DNA of 64,000 nucleotides, taken from contig NZ_FXWZ01000002.1 of assembly GCF_900184225.1 (NCBI RefSeq), positions 336,936 through 400,935 on the forward strand, in the 5' to 3' direction. Below, in pieces: positions 1-8,865 of the stretch; position 1 is the first letter of the stretch, and each line of letters opens with the position of its first letter. Position numbers and translations under genes: made by a program. The notes beneath the pieces are model-generated. The model did no database searches. It saw only the letters and a program-made list of their open reading frames with translations, and was not told the origin of the DNA. Source of the DNA: Brevibacterium ihuae (lineage in GTDB: Bacteria > Actinomycetota > Actinomycetes > Actinomycetales > Brevibacteriaceae).

Positions 1-1
1 C

Positions 2-214
2 GACGACCCCGCGGCCGATCTCGTCACAGTGACCCTCGACCTGGGCGCCGGGACGGACAGCGCGGCCCTCGCCGCGGCGCTCACCGCGGCCGGCTACCCG
101 GCGGCGGAGGGCTCGGACCCGGATGCCACGGGACAGCAGAGCGCCCGGGGCCTGCATCGGAATGCGGACCCCGGGCGGCCGGTCGACGTGCGGATCAGCC
201 CAGCGACGCGGTGA
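2..214 (+). CDS. Possible C-terminal end of a heavy-metal-associated (HMA-like) protein
   Basis: An open frame enters from the left edge and stops at 212-214, overlapping the last 20 bases of the convergent osmC gene. Its first ~38 residues (VTVTLDLG strand, then an Ala-rich helix ending AAGYPA) resemble the last strand and helix of an HMA-type metal chaperone, which commonly end in an AGY motif. The metal-binding CxxC would lie outside the window. The remaining ~33 residues are low-complexity and look non-conserved, so the true gene could be read differently. This is an inference from a short fragment; it may also be a chance open frame. Confidence 0.3.
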   Translation, partial: DDPAADLVTVTLDLGAGTDSAALAAALTAAGYPAAEGSDPDATGQQSARGLHRNADPGRPVDVRISPATR

Positions 215-638
215 GGTGGATGTCGACGCCCTTGAGGGCCTTCGACACCGGGCAGTCCTTCTTCGCCTTCTGCGCGATCGTCTCGAAATCGGCGACGGAC
301 ATCCCCGGCACCCGGCCGACGACGACGAGGTGGATGTCGGTGATCCCCTTCTCCGCGGTGAATGAGACGTCGGCACCGGTGGTGATCTCCTCGGGAGGCG
401 TGCCGTTCTGGGTCAGGGCGTTCGACAGGGCCATCGAGTAGCACGCGGAGTGCGCCGCGCCGATGAGCTCCTCGGGGTTCGTCACCCCGGTGATCGCCGT
501 CTCTGCGCGGCCGGCCCACGACAGGGTCATCGTCGTCGCCTGCGAGGTGTCGAGCGAGACCGTGCCGGTGCCCTCGGCGAGGGTGCCCTGCCAGGTGGTG
601 TGGGCCTTCGAGACGATCGGGTGCGCTGCGGGTGCCAT
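195..638 (-). CDS. osmC: OsmC-family peroxiredoxin
   Basis: A 147-residue OsmC/Ohr-family protein, which reduces organic and fatty-acid hydroperoxides in the cytoplasm using a reactive cysteine pair. The two expected cysteines are visible: one in the HSACYSMALSN motif near residue 75 and one in DCPVSKALKG near residue 130. Length and the CPVSKAL motif fit the OsmC branch rather than Ohr. The start at 638 is supported by a GAGGAA ribosome-binding site, and a TAGAGT -10-like box lies about 50 bases further upstream. It is monocistronic and faces away from livJ. Confidence 0.9.
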   Translation of the reverse strand: MAPAAHPIVSKAHTTWQGTLAEGTGTVSLDTSQATTMTLSWAGRAETAITGVTNPEELIGAAHSACYSMALSNALTQNGTPPEEITTGADVSFTAEKGITDIHLVVVGRVPGMSVADFETIAQKAKKDCPVSKALKGVDIHLTASLG

Positions 639-690
639 GGATTCCTCGTTCCTCGGATCGGGTGGGTGAGGGCCCTGCGGGCCCGCTTCC

Positions 691-696
691 ACTCTA
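691..696 (-). promoter_or_regulatory. Candidate -10 box of osmC
   Basis: Reads TAGAGT on the minus strand, about 53 bases before the osmC start, leaving room for a short leader with a GAGGAA site. No convincing -35 is visible. Confidence 0.3.
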
Positions 697-764
697 CTGC
701 CCGCCCCGAATGTAACGGGTGGGAAAATTTCCTTCGCGCCGTCCGCCTTTCGGAGCGAATCTGT

Positions 765-780
765 GGTGATATTCATCACA
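765..780 (+). promoter_or_regulatory. CRP/GlxR-like operator upstream of livJ
   Basis: GGTGATATTCATCACA matches the GlxR/CRP consensus TGTGAnnTAnnTCACA at all but two of the defined positions, and forms an inverted repeat GTGAT-N4-ATCAC. It lies 54 bases before the livJ start codon, where it could control this amino-acid transporter gene in response to a cAMP-type regulator. This is a match by eye and the regulator gene is not in the window. Confidence 0.5.
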
Positions 781-833
781 TCCCCCCAGGGGCTGGCATG
801 GGCACGGAGCCCATGATCGACAGGAGGCTGAAC

Positions 834-2108
834 ATGGCTGTGACACAGTGGGCGAGGCGCGGTTCGCGTCTCTCGGCATCGGTGGCGATGGGTGCGGCGA
901 TCGTGCTCGTCGCCTCGGCGTGCGCGACGGGCGGCGGCGAGGAGTCCGGCGGCGGCGAGACCGGCGGCGGCGAGGGCGGCGGCGGTGCGCTCTCGATCGG
1001 GACGCTCCTCCCGCAGACGGGCGCTCTCGCATTCCTCGGTCCCCCCGAGATCGCCGGCGTCGATCTCGCGATCAAGGAGATCAACGAAGCCGGCGGCGTC
1101 AACGGGGAGGACGTCACCGTCCTCCACCGCGACTCCGGCGACACGACGACGAACCTCGCGACCCAGTCGACGACGGAGCTGCTCAACGAGGGCGTCGCGG
1201 CGGTCGTCGGCCCGGCCTCCTCGGGCGTGGCGAAGACCGTCATCAACCAGATCACCGGTGCCGGCGTCATCCAGTTCTCGCCGGCGAACACCACTCCGGA
1301 CTTCACCGACTGGGACGACGACGGCTTCTACTGGCGCACCGCTCCCTCGGACGTCCTCCAGGGCCAGGTCCTCGGCAACTTCATGGTGTCCCAGGGCGCC
1401 TCGAACGTCGGCATGATCGTCCTCAACGACGCCTACGGCACCGGCCTCGCCGCGAACATCCGCGAGACCGTCGAGGGCGCCGGCGGCACGATCGTCGCGG
1501 AATCGATGTTCAACGAGGGCGACTCCCAGTTCACCTCCCAGGTGGACGAGGTCGTCGGCGCGGACCCCGACGCGATCGCCGTCATCACCTTCGACCAGGC
1601 GAAGTCGATCGTCCCGCTGCTGACCTCACGCGGGATCAGCGCCGATCAGCTGTACTTCGTCGACGGCAACGTCGCGGACTACAGCGAGGACTTCGATCCC
1701 GGCACGCTCGAGGGCGCCTACGGCACGCAGCCCGGCTCCTTCGCCGCCGACGACTTCAAGGAGCGGCTGGCGGAGGTCGACGACTCGCTCACCGTGTGGA
1801 ACTACGCGGGCGAGTCCTACGACGCCACCGTCCTCCTCGCGCTCGCCGCCGCGCAGGCGGGCTCGACCGACCCCGCCGCGATCCGCGACGAGCTCCAGGC
1901 GGTGTCGCGCGACGGCGAGAAGTGCACCGAGGTCGCCGAGTGCTTCGAACTCATCGAGGCCGGGACGGACATCGACTACGACGGCATCTCCGGACCCGTG
2001 ACGATGTCGGAGAACGGCGACGTCACCGAGGCGACGATGGGCATCTACAAGTTCGACGGCGACAATGTGCCGCAGCCGGACATGGAGGAGCAGGGCTCGC
2101 TCGAGTGA
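834..2108 (+). CDS. livJ: Branched-chain amino-acid ABC transporter substrate-binding lipoprotein
   Basis: A 424-residue extracellular solute-binding protein of the Peripla_BP_6 (LivJ) family that captures a branched-chain amino acid or related amide and delivers it to LivHM-LivGF. The N-terminus is a lipoprotein signal peptide: Arg-rich n-region, hydrophobic core and a VASAC lipobox-like site with Cys30, followed by a Gly/Glu linker to about residue 48. The mature domain begins with the typical IGTLLPQTGALAF and contains the VVGPASSGVA and YGTGLAANI segments of this fold. The ATG has a strong AGGAGG site. A CRP/GlxR-like operator lies upstream and a strong terminator follows. The transporter genes converge on it from the minus strand instead of following it. 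Confidence 0.93.
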   Translation: MAVTQWARRGSRLSASVAMGAAIVLVASACATGGGEESGGGETGGGEGGGGALSIGTLLPQTGALAFLGPPEIAGVDLAIKEINEAGGVNGEDVTVLHRDSGDTTTNLATQSTTELLNEGVAAVVGPASSGVAKTVINQITGAGVIQFSPANTTPDFTDWDDDGFYWRTAPSDVLQGQVLGNFMVSQGASNVGMIVLNDAYGTGLAANIRETVEGAGGTIVAESMFNEGDSQFTSQVDEVVGADPDAIAVITFDQAKSIVPLLTSRGISADQLYFVDGNVADYSEDFDPGTLEGAYGTQPGSFAADDFKERLAEVDDSLTVWNYAGESYDATVLLALAAAQAGSTDPAAIRDELQAVSRDGEKCTEVAECFELIEAGTDIDYDGISGPVTMSENGDVTEATMGIYKFDGDNVPQPDMEEQGSLE

Positions 2109-2125
2109 TCCGAGCTCCACAGCCC

Positions 2126-2161
2126 GAAGGGGGCGGCCACCGTACGGTGGCCGCCCCCTTC
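2126..2161. terminator. Perfect 36-base hairpin terminator between livJ and livF
   Basis: An 18+18 base perfect inverted repeat centred on CGTACG, with a C-rich/CTT run at its 3' side. It sits between the convergent ends of livJ and livF and can act in both directions. Confidence 0.8.
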
Positions 2162-2199
2162 GTCGTCCCGCCCTCAGCGCTCGCCGGGCGGGAGCCCGG

Positions 2200-2985
2200 T
2201 CACTCCCGGTGGTCGACCTTCTCCGCGAGGTCGCCGAGGTAGAGCTCGATGACCTTCGGATCATTGAGGAGATCGCGGCCGGTCCCGGTGTGGGAGTCGC
2301 GGCCCTGGTCGAGGACGTACCCGCGGTCGCAGATCTGCAGGCAACGGCGAGCGTTCTGCTCGACCATGATGACGCACACCCCGGCGCGGTTGATCTCGTG
2401 GACGCGGAGGAACGCCTCGTCCTGCTTGACCGGCGACAGGCCGGCCGAGGGCTCGTCGAGGAGGAGCACGGCCGGATCCATCATGAGCGCGCGCGACATC
2501 GCGACCATCTGCCGCTCGCCCCCGGACAGGGAGCCGGCCCGCTGCGAGCGCCGCTTCGCGAGCTCGGGGAACATCGACGTGACGTACTCGAAGCGCTCCG
2601 CGAAGAGCTTGGGGCGGAGGAAGAGGCCCATCTGGAGGTTCTCCTCCACGGTGAGCGTGGTGAACACGTTCTCCGTCTGCGGGACGAAGCCGAGCCCGCG
2701 GGACACGAGGACGTTCGCCTTGAGCCCGGTGAGATCCTCGCCGCGCACCCGCACGGTGCCGGAGTGGACCTTGACGAGCCCGAACATCGCCTTGAGGAGC
2801 GTCGACTTGCCCGCGCCGTTCGGCCCGATGATGCCGATGAGCTCGCCCGGCCGGGCCTCGATGCTGCAGCCGTTGAGGATGTTCACCCCCGGGAGGTAGC
2901 CGGCGACGAGGTCGGTGACGGTGACGACCGGCTCCCCGGCGGCGCCCGGATCGGGGGCGGGTGCGGCGTGCGGGGCGGCGGTCAT
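2200..2985 (-). CDS. livF: Branched-chain amino-acid ABC transporter ATPase LivF
   Basis: A 261-residue ATP-binding cassette protein that powers import with LivG and the LivH/LivM permeases. Visible motifs: Walker A GPNGAGKST, Q-loop FVPQTENVF, signature LSGGERQ, Walker B VLLLDEPSAGLSP, and a final switch region IMVEQN, with Gln replacing the canonical His as is usual in LivF. Its ATG overlaps the livG stop (ATGA), so translation is coupled. This is the only complete livF: the palindrome boundary at 2957 falls inside its first codons, and the right arm carries only the first ten. Confidence 0.95.
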   Translation of the reverse strand: MTAAPHAAPAPDPGAAGEPVVTVTDLVAGYLPGVNILNGCSIEARPGELIGIIGPNGAGKSTLLKAMFGLVKVHSGTVRVRGEDLTGLKANVLVSRGLGFVPQTENVFTTLTVEENLQMGLFLRPKLFAERFEYVTSMFPELAKRRSQRAGSLSGGERQMVAMSRALMMDPAVLLLDEPSAGLSPVKQDEAFLRVHEINRAGVCVIMVEQNARRCLQICDRGYVLDQGRDSHTGTGRDLLNDPKVIELYLGDLAEKVDHRE

Positions 2986-4070
2986 GGGACGTCCTTCCGG
3001 TCGGCGGGCGGTGCATCGGCGGCGGGCGCCCCGGGGGGCGCGGCGTCCGCCTCGGGAGCGAGCACACCGGCATCGGCGGTGCCGACGACGGACTCCTCGT
3101 CCTCGGCGAGATCCTGCTCGAGCTGGGCGATCCCGGTCTGGTCGCCGAGGTCGACATCGTGGTGCGCCCCGAGGTAGGCGTCGATGACGGCCTGGTCCTG
3201 CATGACCGCGTCGGGCGGGCCCTCGGCGACGATGCGTCCCTCCGCCATGACGATGACCCAGTCGGCGATGTGGCGGACCATGTGCATGTCGTGCTCGACG
3301 AAGAGGACGGTCATCCCCTCCGATTTGAGATTGATGATGTGATCGAGGAGGGACTGCTTGAGAGCGGGGTTGACGCCGGCCATCGGTTCGTCGAGCATGA
3401 CGAGCACCGGATCGGTCATGAGCGACCGCGCCATCTCGAGGAGCTTGCGCTGGCCGCCGGACATGCTCGCGGCGTAGTCCTCGCGCTTGGCGTCGAGCTT
3501 GAATCGCCGGAGCAGGTCGTCGGCCCGCTCGGTGATCTCGGCCTCCCGCTTCCGCCACAACCACGGCAGGAGCGCGGTGTGGATCCGCTCCCCGGACTGC
3601 TTCGATCCGCCCAGGCGCATGTTCTCGATGACCGAGAGCTTCCCGAGGACCTTGGTGAGCTGGAAGGTGCGCACCATGCCGAGCCGGGCGACGCGATGGG
3701 GGCGCATCCCGGCGATCTGGTGCCCGTCGAACGACCACTTCCCCGACTGCGGGGTGTCGAACCCGGTGAGGAGGTTGAACAGGGTGGTCTTGCCCGCGCC
3801 GTTGGGCCCGATGAGGGCGGTGATCTTGTGCCGGGGGATCTCGACGTGGTCGACGTCGACGGCGGTGATCGCGCCGAACTGCCGGGTGATCGAATCGCCG
3901 ACGATGATCGGGTCGCGCTTGGCGCAGCCGGGTCCGGTGTCCTCGCCGGCGGCGATCGGGCGCTCGTCGAGCATGTACTCGCTCGTCGCCCAGTGCGCGT
4001 ACTCGTCGTGGGGGGCGGTCCCGTCCGCGGCGTGCGAGCCGGTCGCGGAGGTGGGGGTCGGGGCGTTCAC
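2982..4070 (-). CDS. livG: Branched-chain amino-acid ABC transporter ATPase LivG (left arm copy)
   Basis: A 362-residue ATPase subunit, longer than the usual ~255 residues because of an N-terminal extension of about 65 residues and a 60-residue Ala/Asp/Glu-rich tail. Core motifs: Walker A GPNGAGKTT, signature MSGGQRKLLEMARSL, Walker B VLVMLDEPMAGVNP, and H-loop FVEHDMHMV. It uses a GTG start that overlaps the livM stop (GTGA) and its stop overlaps the livF start. It is identical to 7777-8865. Confidence 0.93.
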   Translation of the reverse strand: MNAPTPTSATGSHAADGTAPHDEYAHWATSEYMLDERPIAAGEDTGPGCAKRDPIIVGDSITRQFGAITAVDVDHVEIPRHKITALIGPNGAGKTTLFNLLTGFDTPQSGKWSFDGHQIAGMRPHRVARLGMVRTFQLTKVLGKLSVIENMRLGGSKQSGERIHTALLPWLWRKREAEITERADDLLRRFKLDAKREDYAASMSGGQRKLLEMARSLMTDPVLVMLDEPMAGVNPALKQSLLDHIINLKSEGMTVLFVEHDMHMVRHIADWVIVMAEGRIVAEGPPDAVMQDQAVIDAYLGAHHDVDLGDQTGIAQLEQDLAEDEESVVGTADAGVLAPEADAAPPGAPAADAPPADRKDVP

Positions 4071-5047
4071 GAGAACACCAGCTCCTTCCGGTTGCCGAGG
4101 ATGCCCTGCGGCCTGAAGATCATGAGCATCATGAGCGCGACGCCCACGAGGATGTAGCGCAGCTGCCCGGCCTGCACGGTGGTGATGAACGTCACCGTGC
4201 CGGATTCGACGAGGCCGGTGAGCACGCCCTGGGTGAGGGAGAGCACCACCCAGAAGATCATCGCGCCGAGGATCGGGCCGAGCACCGTGGTCATGCCGCC
4301 GAGCAGGAGGCAGGTCCAGAGGAAGAACGTAAGCTCCGTGCCGAAGTTCGCCGGCTGCACCGAGCCGGTGTTGAGGACGAAGATCATGCCGGCGAGGCTG
4401 CCGAGCACGCCGCCGAGCATGAGCGCCTGCATCTTGTAGGAGAAGACGTTCTTGCCGAGCGAGCGGACCGCGTCCTCGTCCTCTCGGATGCCCTTGAGGA
4501 CCCGGCCCCAGGGCGAGCGCATGAGGAGCCACACGAGGACCGCGCAGATCACGACGACCGCCCACGCGACGATGAGCATCCACAGTGTCCGCGAGGAGAT
4601 CACCGTGAAGCCGATCGAATAGCTGCCGGACGGGATCGGGCTGAGCGCGTAGAACCCGCTCTCGAAGGCCGCGAGACCGTTCGCCGAGCCGGTGACATCG
4701 GTGAGCTCGTTCGTCGTCACGACATAGCGGATGATCTCCGCCGAGGCGATGGTGACGATCGCGAGGTAGTCCGCGCGCAGCCGCAGGGTCGGGATGCCGA
4801 GCAGCGCGGCGAGCGCGAGCGAGGCGAGGAGGGCGATGAGGAACGCGAGCCAGAGCGGGGCGCCGAACGTCAGCGTCGCGATGGCGAAGCCGTACGCGCC
4901 GACCGCCATGAAGCCCGCCTGGCCGAAGTTGAGCAGGCCGGCGTAGCCGAAGTGGACCGCGAGGCCGAGCGCGCCGAGCGCATAGGCCGCGGTGATGGGG
5001 TTGAAGAACTCCCACAGGGCGTTGGTGACAATGCTGGAGAAATCCAT
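4067..5047 (-). CDS. livM: Branched-chain amino-acid ABC transporter permease LivM (left arm copy)
   Basis: A 326-residue inner permease of the LivM (BPD_transp_2) family with about eight to ten hydrophobic segments. The family hallmarks are GYAGLLNFGQAGFMAVGAY near residues 34-52, the cytoplasmic coupling loop SPWGRVLKGIREDEDAVRSLGKN, and the C-terminal FRPQGILG. It would form the membrane channel with LivH and pair with LivG/LivF. It lies 21 bases downstream of livH and overlaps livG. It is identical to 6800-7780. Confidence 0.93.
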   Translation of the reverse strand: MDFSSIVTNALWEFFNPITAAYALGALGLAVHFGYAGLLNFGQAGFMAVGAYGFAIATLTFGAPLWLAFLIALLASLALAALLGIPTLRLRADYLAIVTIASAEIIRYVVTTNELTDVTGSANGLAAFESGFYALSPIPSGSYSIGFTVISSRTLWMLIVAWAVVVICAVLVWLLMRSPWGRVLKGIREDEDAVRSLGKNVFSYKMQALMLGGVLGSLAGMIFVLNTGSVQPANFGTELTFFLWTCLLLGGMTTVLGPILGAMIFWVVLSLTQGVLTGLVESGTVTFITTVQAGQLRYILVGVALMMLMIFRPQGILGNRKELVFS

Positions 5048-5068
5048 GATTCTGACCTCGGACCGGCG

Positions 5069-5923
5069 TCAGCCGATCCTCTCCTTTCGTCCCAGGATCC
5101 CCTGGGGTCGGAACACCAGGACGATGATCATGATGAAGAGCGCTCCGACGTACTTGAGGTCCGCGGGCAGCCAGATCGTCGACACCTCGACGAAGATCCC
5201 GACGATGATCGAGCCGACGAGGGCGCCGAACACCGTGCCCAGACCGCCGAGCGTGACGGCCGCGAATATCATGAGGAGGATCTGCTGGCCCATGTTGAAG
5301 GTGACGCCGGGCCGGTAGTACGCGTAGAGGATCCCGCCGAGCGCGGCGAGCGCGGCGCCGGTGACCCAGATGATGCGGATCACCCGGTCGACGTCGATGC
5401 CCGAGGCCGAGGCGAGAGCCGGGTTGTCGGCCACCGCGCGGGTGGCCTTGCCGATCCGGGACTTCATGAGGAGGAGCGACACGACGACGACGACCGCGAG
5501 CGCGATGAGCATCGAGACGAGGTTGTTCCGCGTGATCGCGAACGGTCCGATGTCGAACACCGGCCCCTGCGCGAGCGGGAGCTGCCGGGTGGCGCCGCCG
5601 AAGAAGAACTGGAGGACGTAGCGCATCGTCAGCGCGAAGCCGATCGACACGATCATCATCGGCACGAGCCCGGCGCCGCGCTTGCGCAGCGGTCGCCAGA
5701 GGAGCGTGTCGTTGAGATAGCCGTAGAGGCCGCCGCCGAGGACCGCGGCGATGATCGCCAGCCACATCGGGAGGCCGACGGCCGCGCCGGCGAAGGCGAG
5801 GACCGCACCGAGCGTCACCGTCTCGCCGTGGGAGAAGTTGTTGAGTCCGGTGGTGCCGAGGACGAGGTTGAGGCCCACCGCGCAGAGCGCGAGGATGAGG
5901 CCGAAGGTCAGTCCGGCGAGCGC
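5069..5923 (-). pseudogene. livH: 5'-truncated permease livH (left arm copy)
   Basis: The reading frame encodes 284 residues of a LivH permease from LTFGLILALCAVGLNLVLG through to the C-terminal FRPQGILGRKERIG, including the NNFSHGE motif. It is broken at its N-terminus by the palindrome centre. Typical LivH proteins start about 5-20 residues earlier with a Met and the beginning of the first membrane helix. Reading back past the centre continues into the antisense of the other copy, so no native start codon or ribosome-binding site exists. An internal GTG would remove part of helix 1. As assembled, neither copy looks able to make a normal LivH. Confidence 0.85.
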
Positions 5924-6778
5924 GCGCTCGCCGGACTGACCTTCGGCCTCATCCTCGCGCTCTGCGCGGTGGGCCTCAACCTCGTCCTCGGCACCACCGG
6001 ACTCAACAACTTCTCCCACGGCGAGACGGTGACGCTCGGTGCGGTCCTCGCCTTCGCCGGCGCGGCCGTCGGCCTCCCGATGTGGCTGGCGATCATCGCC
6101 GCGGTCCTCGGCGGCGGCCTCTACGGCTATCTCAACGACACGCTCCTCTGGCGACCGCTGCGCAAGCGCGGCGCCGGGCTCGTGCCGATGATGATCGTGT
6201 CGATCGGCTTCGCGCTGACGATGCGCTACGTCCTCCAGTTCTTCTTCGGCGGCGCCACCCGGCAGCTCCCGCTCGCGCAGGGGCCGGTGTTCGACATCGG
6301 ACCGTTCGCGATCACGCGGAACAACCTCGTCTCGATGCTCATCGCGCTCGCGGTCGTCGTCGTCGTGTCGCTCCTCCTCATGAAGTCCCGGATCGGCAAG
6401 GCCACCCGCGCGGTGGCCGACAACCCGGCTCTCGCCTCGGCCTCGGGCATCGACGTCGACCGGGTGATCCGCATCATCTGGGTCACCGGCGCCGCGCTCG
6501 CCGCGCTCGGCGGGATCCTCTACGCGTACTACCGGCCCGGCGTCACCTTCAACATGGGCCAGCAGATCCTCCTCATGATATTCGCGGCCGTCACGCTCGG
6601 CGGTCTGGGCACGGTGTTCGGCGCCCTCGTCGGCTCGATCATCGTCGGGATCTTCGTCGAGGTGTCGACGATCTGGCTGCCCGCGGACCTCAAGTACGTC
6701 GGAGCGCTCTTCATCATGATCATCGTCCTGGTGTTCCGACCCCAGGGGATCCTGGGACGAAAGGAGAGGATCGGCTGA
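5924..6778 (+). pseudogene. livH: 5'-truncated permease livH (right arm copy)
   Basis: Mirror image of 5069-5923, with the same 284-residue LivH frame lacking its start. It reads toward the right, followed after 21 bases by livM. The missing N-terminal codons and the livH promoter are absent from both arms, so the sequence that normally lies upstream of livH has been lost from the assembled window. Confidence 0.85.
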
Positions 6779-6799
6779 CGCCGGTCCGAGGTCAGAATC

Positions 6800-7780
6800 A
6801 TGGATTTCTCCAGCATTGTCACCAACGCCCTGTGGGAGTTCTTCAACCCCATCACCGCGGCCTATGCGCTCGGCGCGCTCGGCCTCGCGGTCCACTTCGG
6901 CTACGCCGGCCTGCTCAACTTCGGCCAGGCGGGCTTCATGGCGGTCGGCGCGTACGGCTTCGCCATCGCGACGCTGACGTTCGGCGCCCCGCTCTGGCTC
7001 GCGTTCCTCATCGCCCTCCTCGCCTCGCTCGCGCTCGCCGCGCTGCTCGGCATCCCGACCCTGCGGCTGCGCGCGGACTACCTCGCGATCGTCACCATCG
7101 CCTCGGCGGAGATCATCCGCTATGTCGTGACGACGAACGAGCTCACCGATGTCACCGGCTCGGCGAACGGTCTCGCGGCCTTCGAGAGCGGGTTCTACGC
7201 GCTCAGCCCGATCCCGTCCGGCAGCTATTCGATCGGCTTCACGGTGATCTCCTCGCGGACACTGTGGATGCTCATCGTCGCGTGGGCGGTCGTCGTGATC
7301 TGCGCGGTCCTCGTGTGGCTCCTCATGCGCTCGCCCTGGGGCCGGGTCCTCAAGGGCATCCGAGAGGACGAGGACGCGGTCCGCTCGCTCGGCAAGAACG
7401 TCTTCTCCTACAAGATGCAGGCGCTCATGCTCGGCGGCGTGCTCGGCAGCCTCGCCGGCATGATCTTCGTCCTCAACACCGGCTCGGTGCAGCCGGCGAA
7501 CTTCGGCACGGAGCTTACGTTCTTCCTCTGGACCTGCCTCCTGCTCGGCGGCATGACCACGGTGCTCGGCCCGATCCTCGGCGCGATGATCTTCTGGGTG
7601 GTGCTCTCCCTCACCCAGGGCGTGCTCACCGGCCTCGTCGAATCCGGCACGGTGACGTTCATCACCACCGTGCAGGCCGGGCAGCTGCGCTACATCCTCG
7701 TGGGCGTCGCGCTCATGATGCTCATGATCTTCAGGCCGCAGGGCATCCTCGGCAACCGGAAGGAGCTGGTGTTCTCGTGA
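6800..7780 (+). CDS. livM: Branched-chain amino-acid ABC transporter permease LivM (right arm copy)
   Basis: Identical in sequence to the left-arm livM, on the opposite strand: 326 residues with the GYAGLLNFGQAG and FRPQGILG hallmarks. Its stop overlaps the GTG of the next livG. If the palindrome is an artefact, this copy does not exist in the chromosome; if real, it could only be translated from a transcript starting inside the palindrome. Confidence 0.85.
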   Translation: MDFSSIVTNALWEFFNPITAAYALGALGLAVHFGYAGLLNFGQAGFMAVGAYGFAIATLTFGAPLWLAFLIALLASLALAALLGIPTLRLRADYLAIVTIASAEIIRYVVTTNELTDVTGSANGLAAFESGFYALSPIPSGSYSIGFTVISSRTLWMLIVAWAVVVICAVLVWLLMRSPWGRVLKGIREDEDAVRSLGKNVFSYKMQALMLGGVLGSLAGMIFVLNTGSVQPANFGTELTFFLWTCLLLGGMTTVLGPILGAMIFWVVLSLTQGVLTGLVESGTVTFITTVQAGQLRYILVGVALMMLMIFRPQGILGNRKELVFS

Positions 7781-8865
7781 ACGCCCCGACCCCCACCTCC
7801 GCGACCGGCTCGCACGCCGCGGACGGGACCGCCCCCCACGACGAGTACGCGCACTGGGCGACGAGCGAGTACATGCTCGACGAGCGCCCGATCGCCGCCG
7901 GCGAGGACACCGGACCCGGCTGCGCCAAGCGCGACCCGATCATCGTCGGCGATTCGATCACCCGGCAGTTCGGCGCGATCACCGCCGTCGACGTCGACCA
8001 CGTCGAGATCCCCCGGCACAAGATCACCGCCCTCATCGGGCCCAACGGCGCGGGCAAGACCACCCTGTTCAACCTCCTCACCGGGTTCGACACCCCGCAG
8101 TCGGGGAAGTGGTCGTTCGACGGGCACCAGATCGCCGGGATGCGCCCCCATCGCGTCGCCCGGCTCGGCATGGTGCGCACCTTCCAGCTCACCAAGGTCC
8201 TCGGGAAGCTCTCGGTCATCGAGAACATGCGCCTGGGCGGATCGAAGCAGTCCGGGGAGCGGATCCACACCGCGCTCCTGCCGTGGTTGTGGCGGAAGCG
8301 GGAGGCCGAGATCACCGAGCGGGCCGACGACCTGCTCCGGCGATTCAAGCTCGACGCCAAGCGCGAGGACTACGCCGCGAGCATGTCCGGCGGCCAGCGC
8401 AAGCTCCTCGAGATGGCGCGGTCGCTCATGACCGATCCGGTGCTCGTCATGCTCGACGAACCGATGGCCGGCGTCAACCCCGCTCTCAAGCAGTCCCTCC
8501 TCGATCACATCATCAATCTCAAATCGGAGGGGATGACCGTCCTCTTCGTCGAGCACGACATGCACATGGTCCGCCACATCGCCGACTGGGTCATCGTCAT
8601 GGCGGAGGGACGCATCGTCGCCGAGGGCCCGCCCGACGCGGTCATGCAGGACCAGGCCGTCATCGACGCCTACCTCGGGGCGCACCACGATGTCGACCTC
8701 GGCGACCAGACCGGGATCGCCCAGCTCGAGCAGGATCTCGCCGAGGACGAGGAGTCCGTCGTCGGCACCGCCGATGCCGGTGTGCTCGCTCCCGAGGCGG
8801 ACGCCGCGCCCCCCGGGGCGCCCGCCGCCGATGCACCGCCCGCCGACCGGAAGGACGTCCCATGA
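7777..8865 (+). CDS. livG: Branched-chain amino-acid ABC transporter ATPase LivG (right arm copy)
   Basis: Identical mirror copy of 2982-4070, a 362-residue ABC ATPase with complete Walker A, signature, Walker B and H-loop motifs. It starts at a GTG overlapping livM, and its stop overlaps the start of a livF that is cut off after ten codons. Confidence 0.85.
   Translation: MNAPTPTSATGSHAADGTAPHDEYAHWATSEYMLDERPIAAGEDTGPGCAKRDPIIVGDSITRQFGAITAVDVDHVEIPRHKITALIGPNGAGKTTLFNLLTGFDTPQSGKWSFDGHQIAGMRPHRVARLGMVRTFQLTKVLGKLSVIENMRLGGSKQSGERIHTALLPWLWRKREAEITERADDLLRRFKLDAKREDYAASMSGGQRKLLEMARSLMTDPVLVMLDEPMAGVNPALKQSLLDHIINLKSEGMTVLFVEHDMHMVRHIADWVIVMAEGRIVAEGPPDAVMQDQAVIDAYLGAHHDVDLGDQTGIAQLEQDLAEDEESVVGTADAGVLAPEADAAPPGAPAADAPPADRKDVP

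Noticed and set aside
4952..6895. 608-codon frames ending in LivH that read through the palindrome centre
   Set aside because: The N-terminal ~320 residues are the antisense of the other livH copy and highly charged. The frame exists only because the arms are joined.
2982..8865. Very long open frames (up to 927 codons) on both strands of the Liv palindrome
   Set aside because: They are LivG or LivH readings extended backwards through other frames of livM and livH in GC-rich DNA. Only the parts with family motifs are genes.
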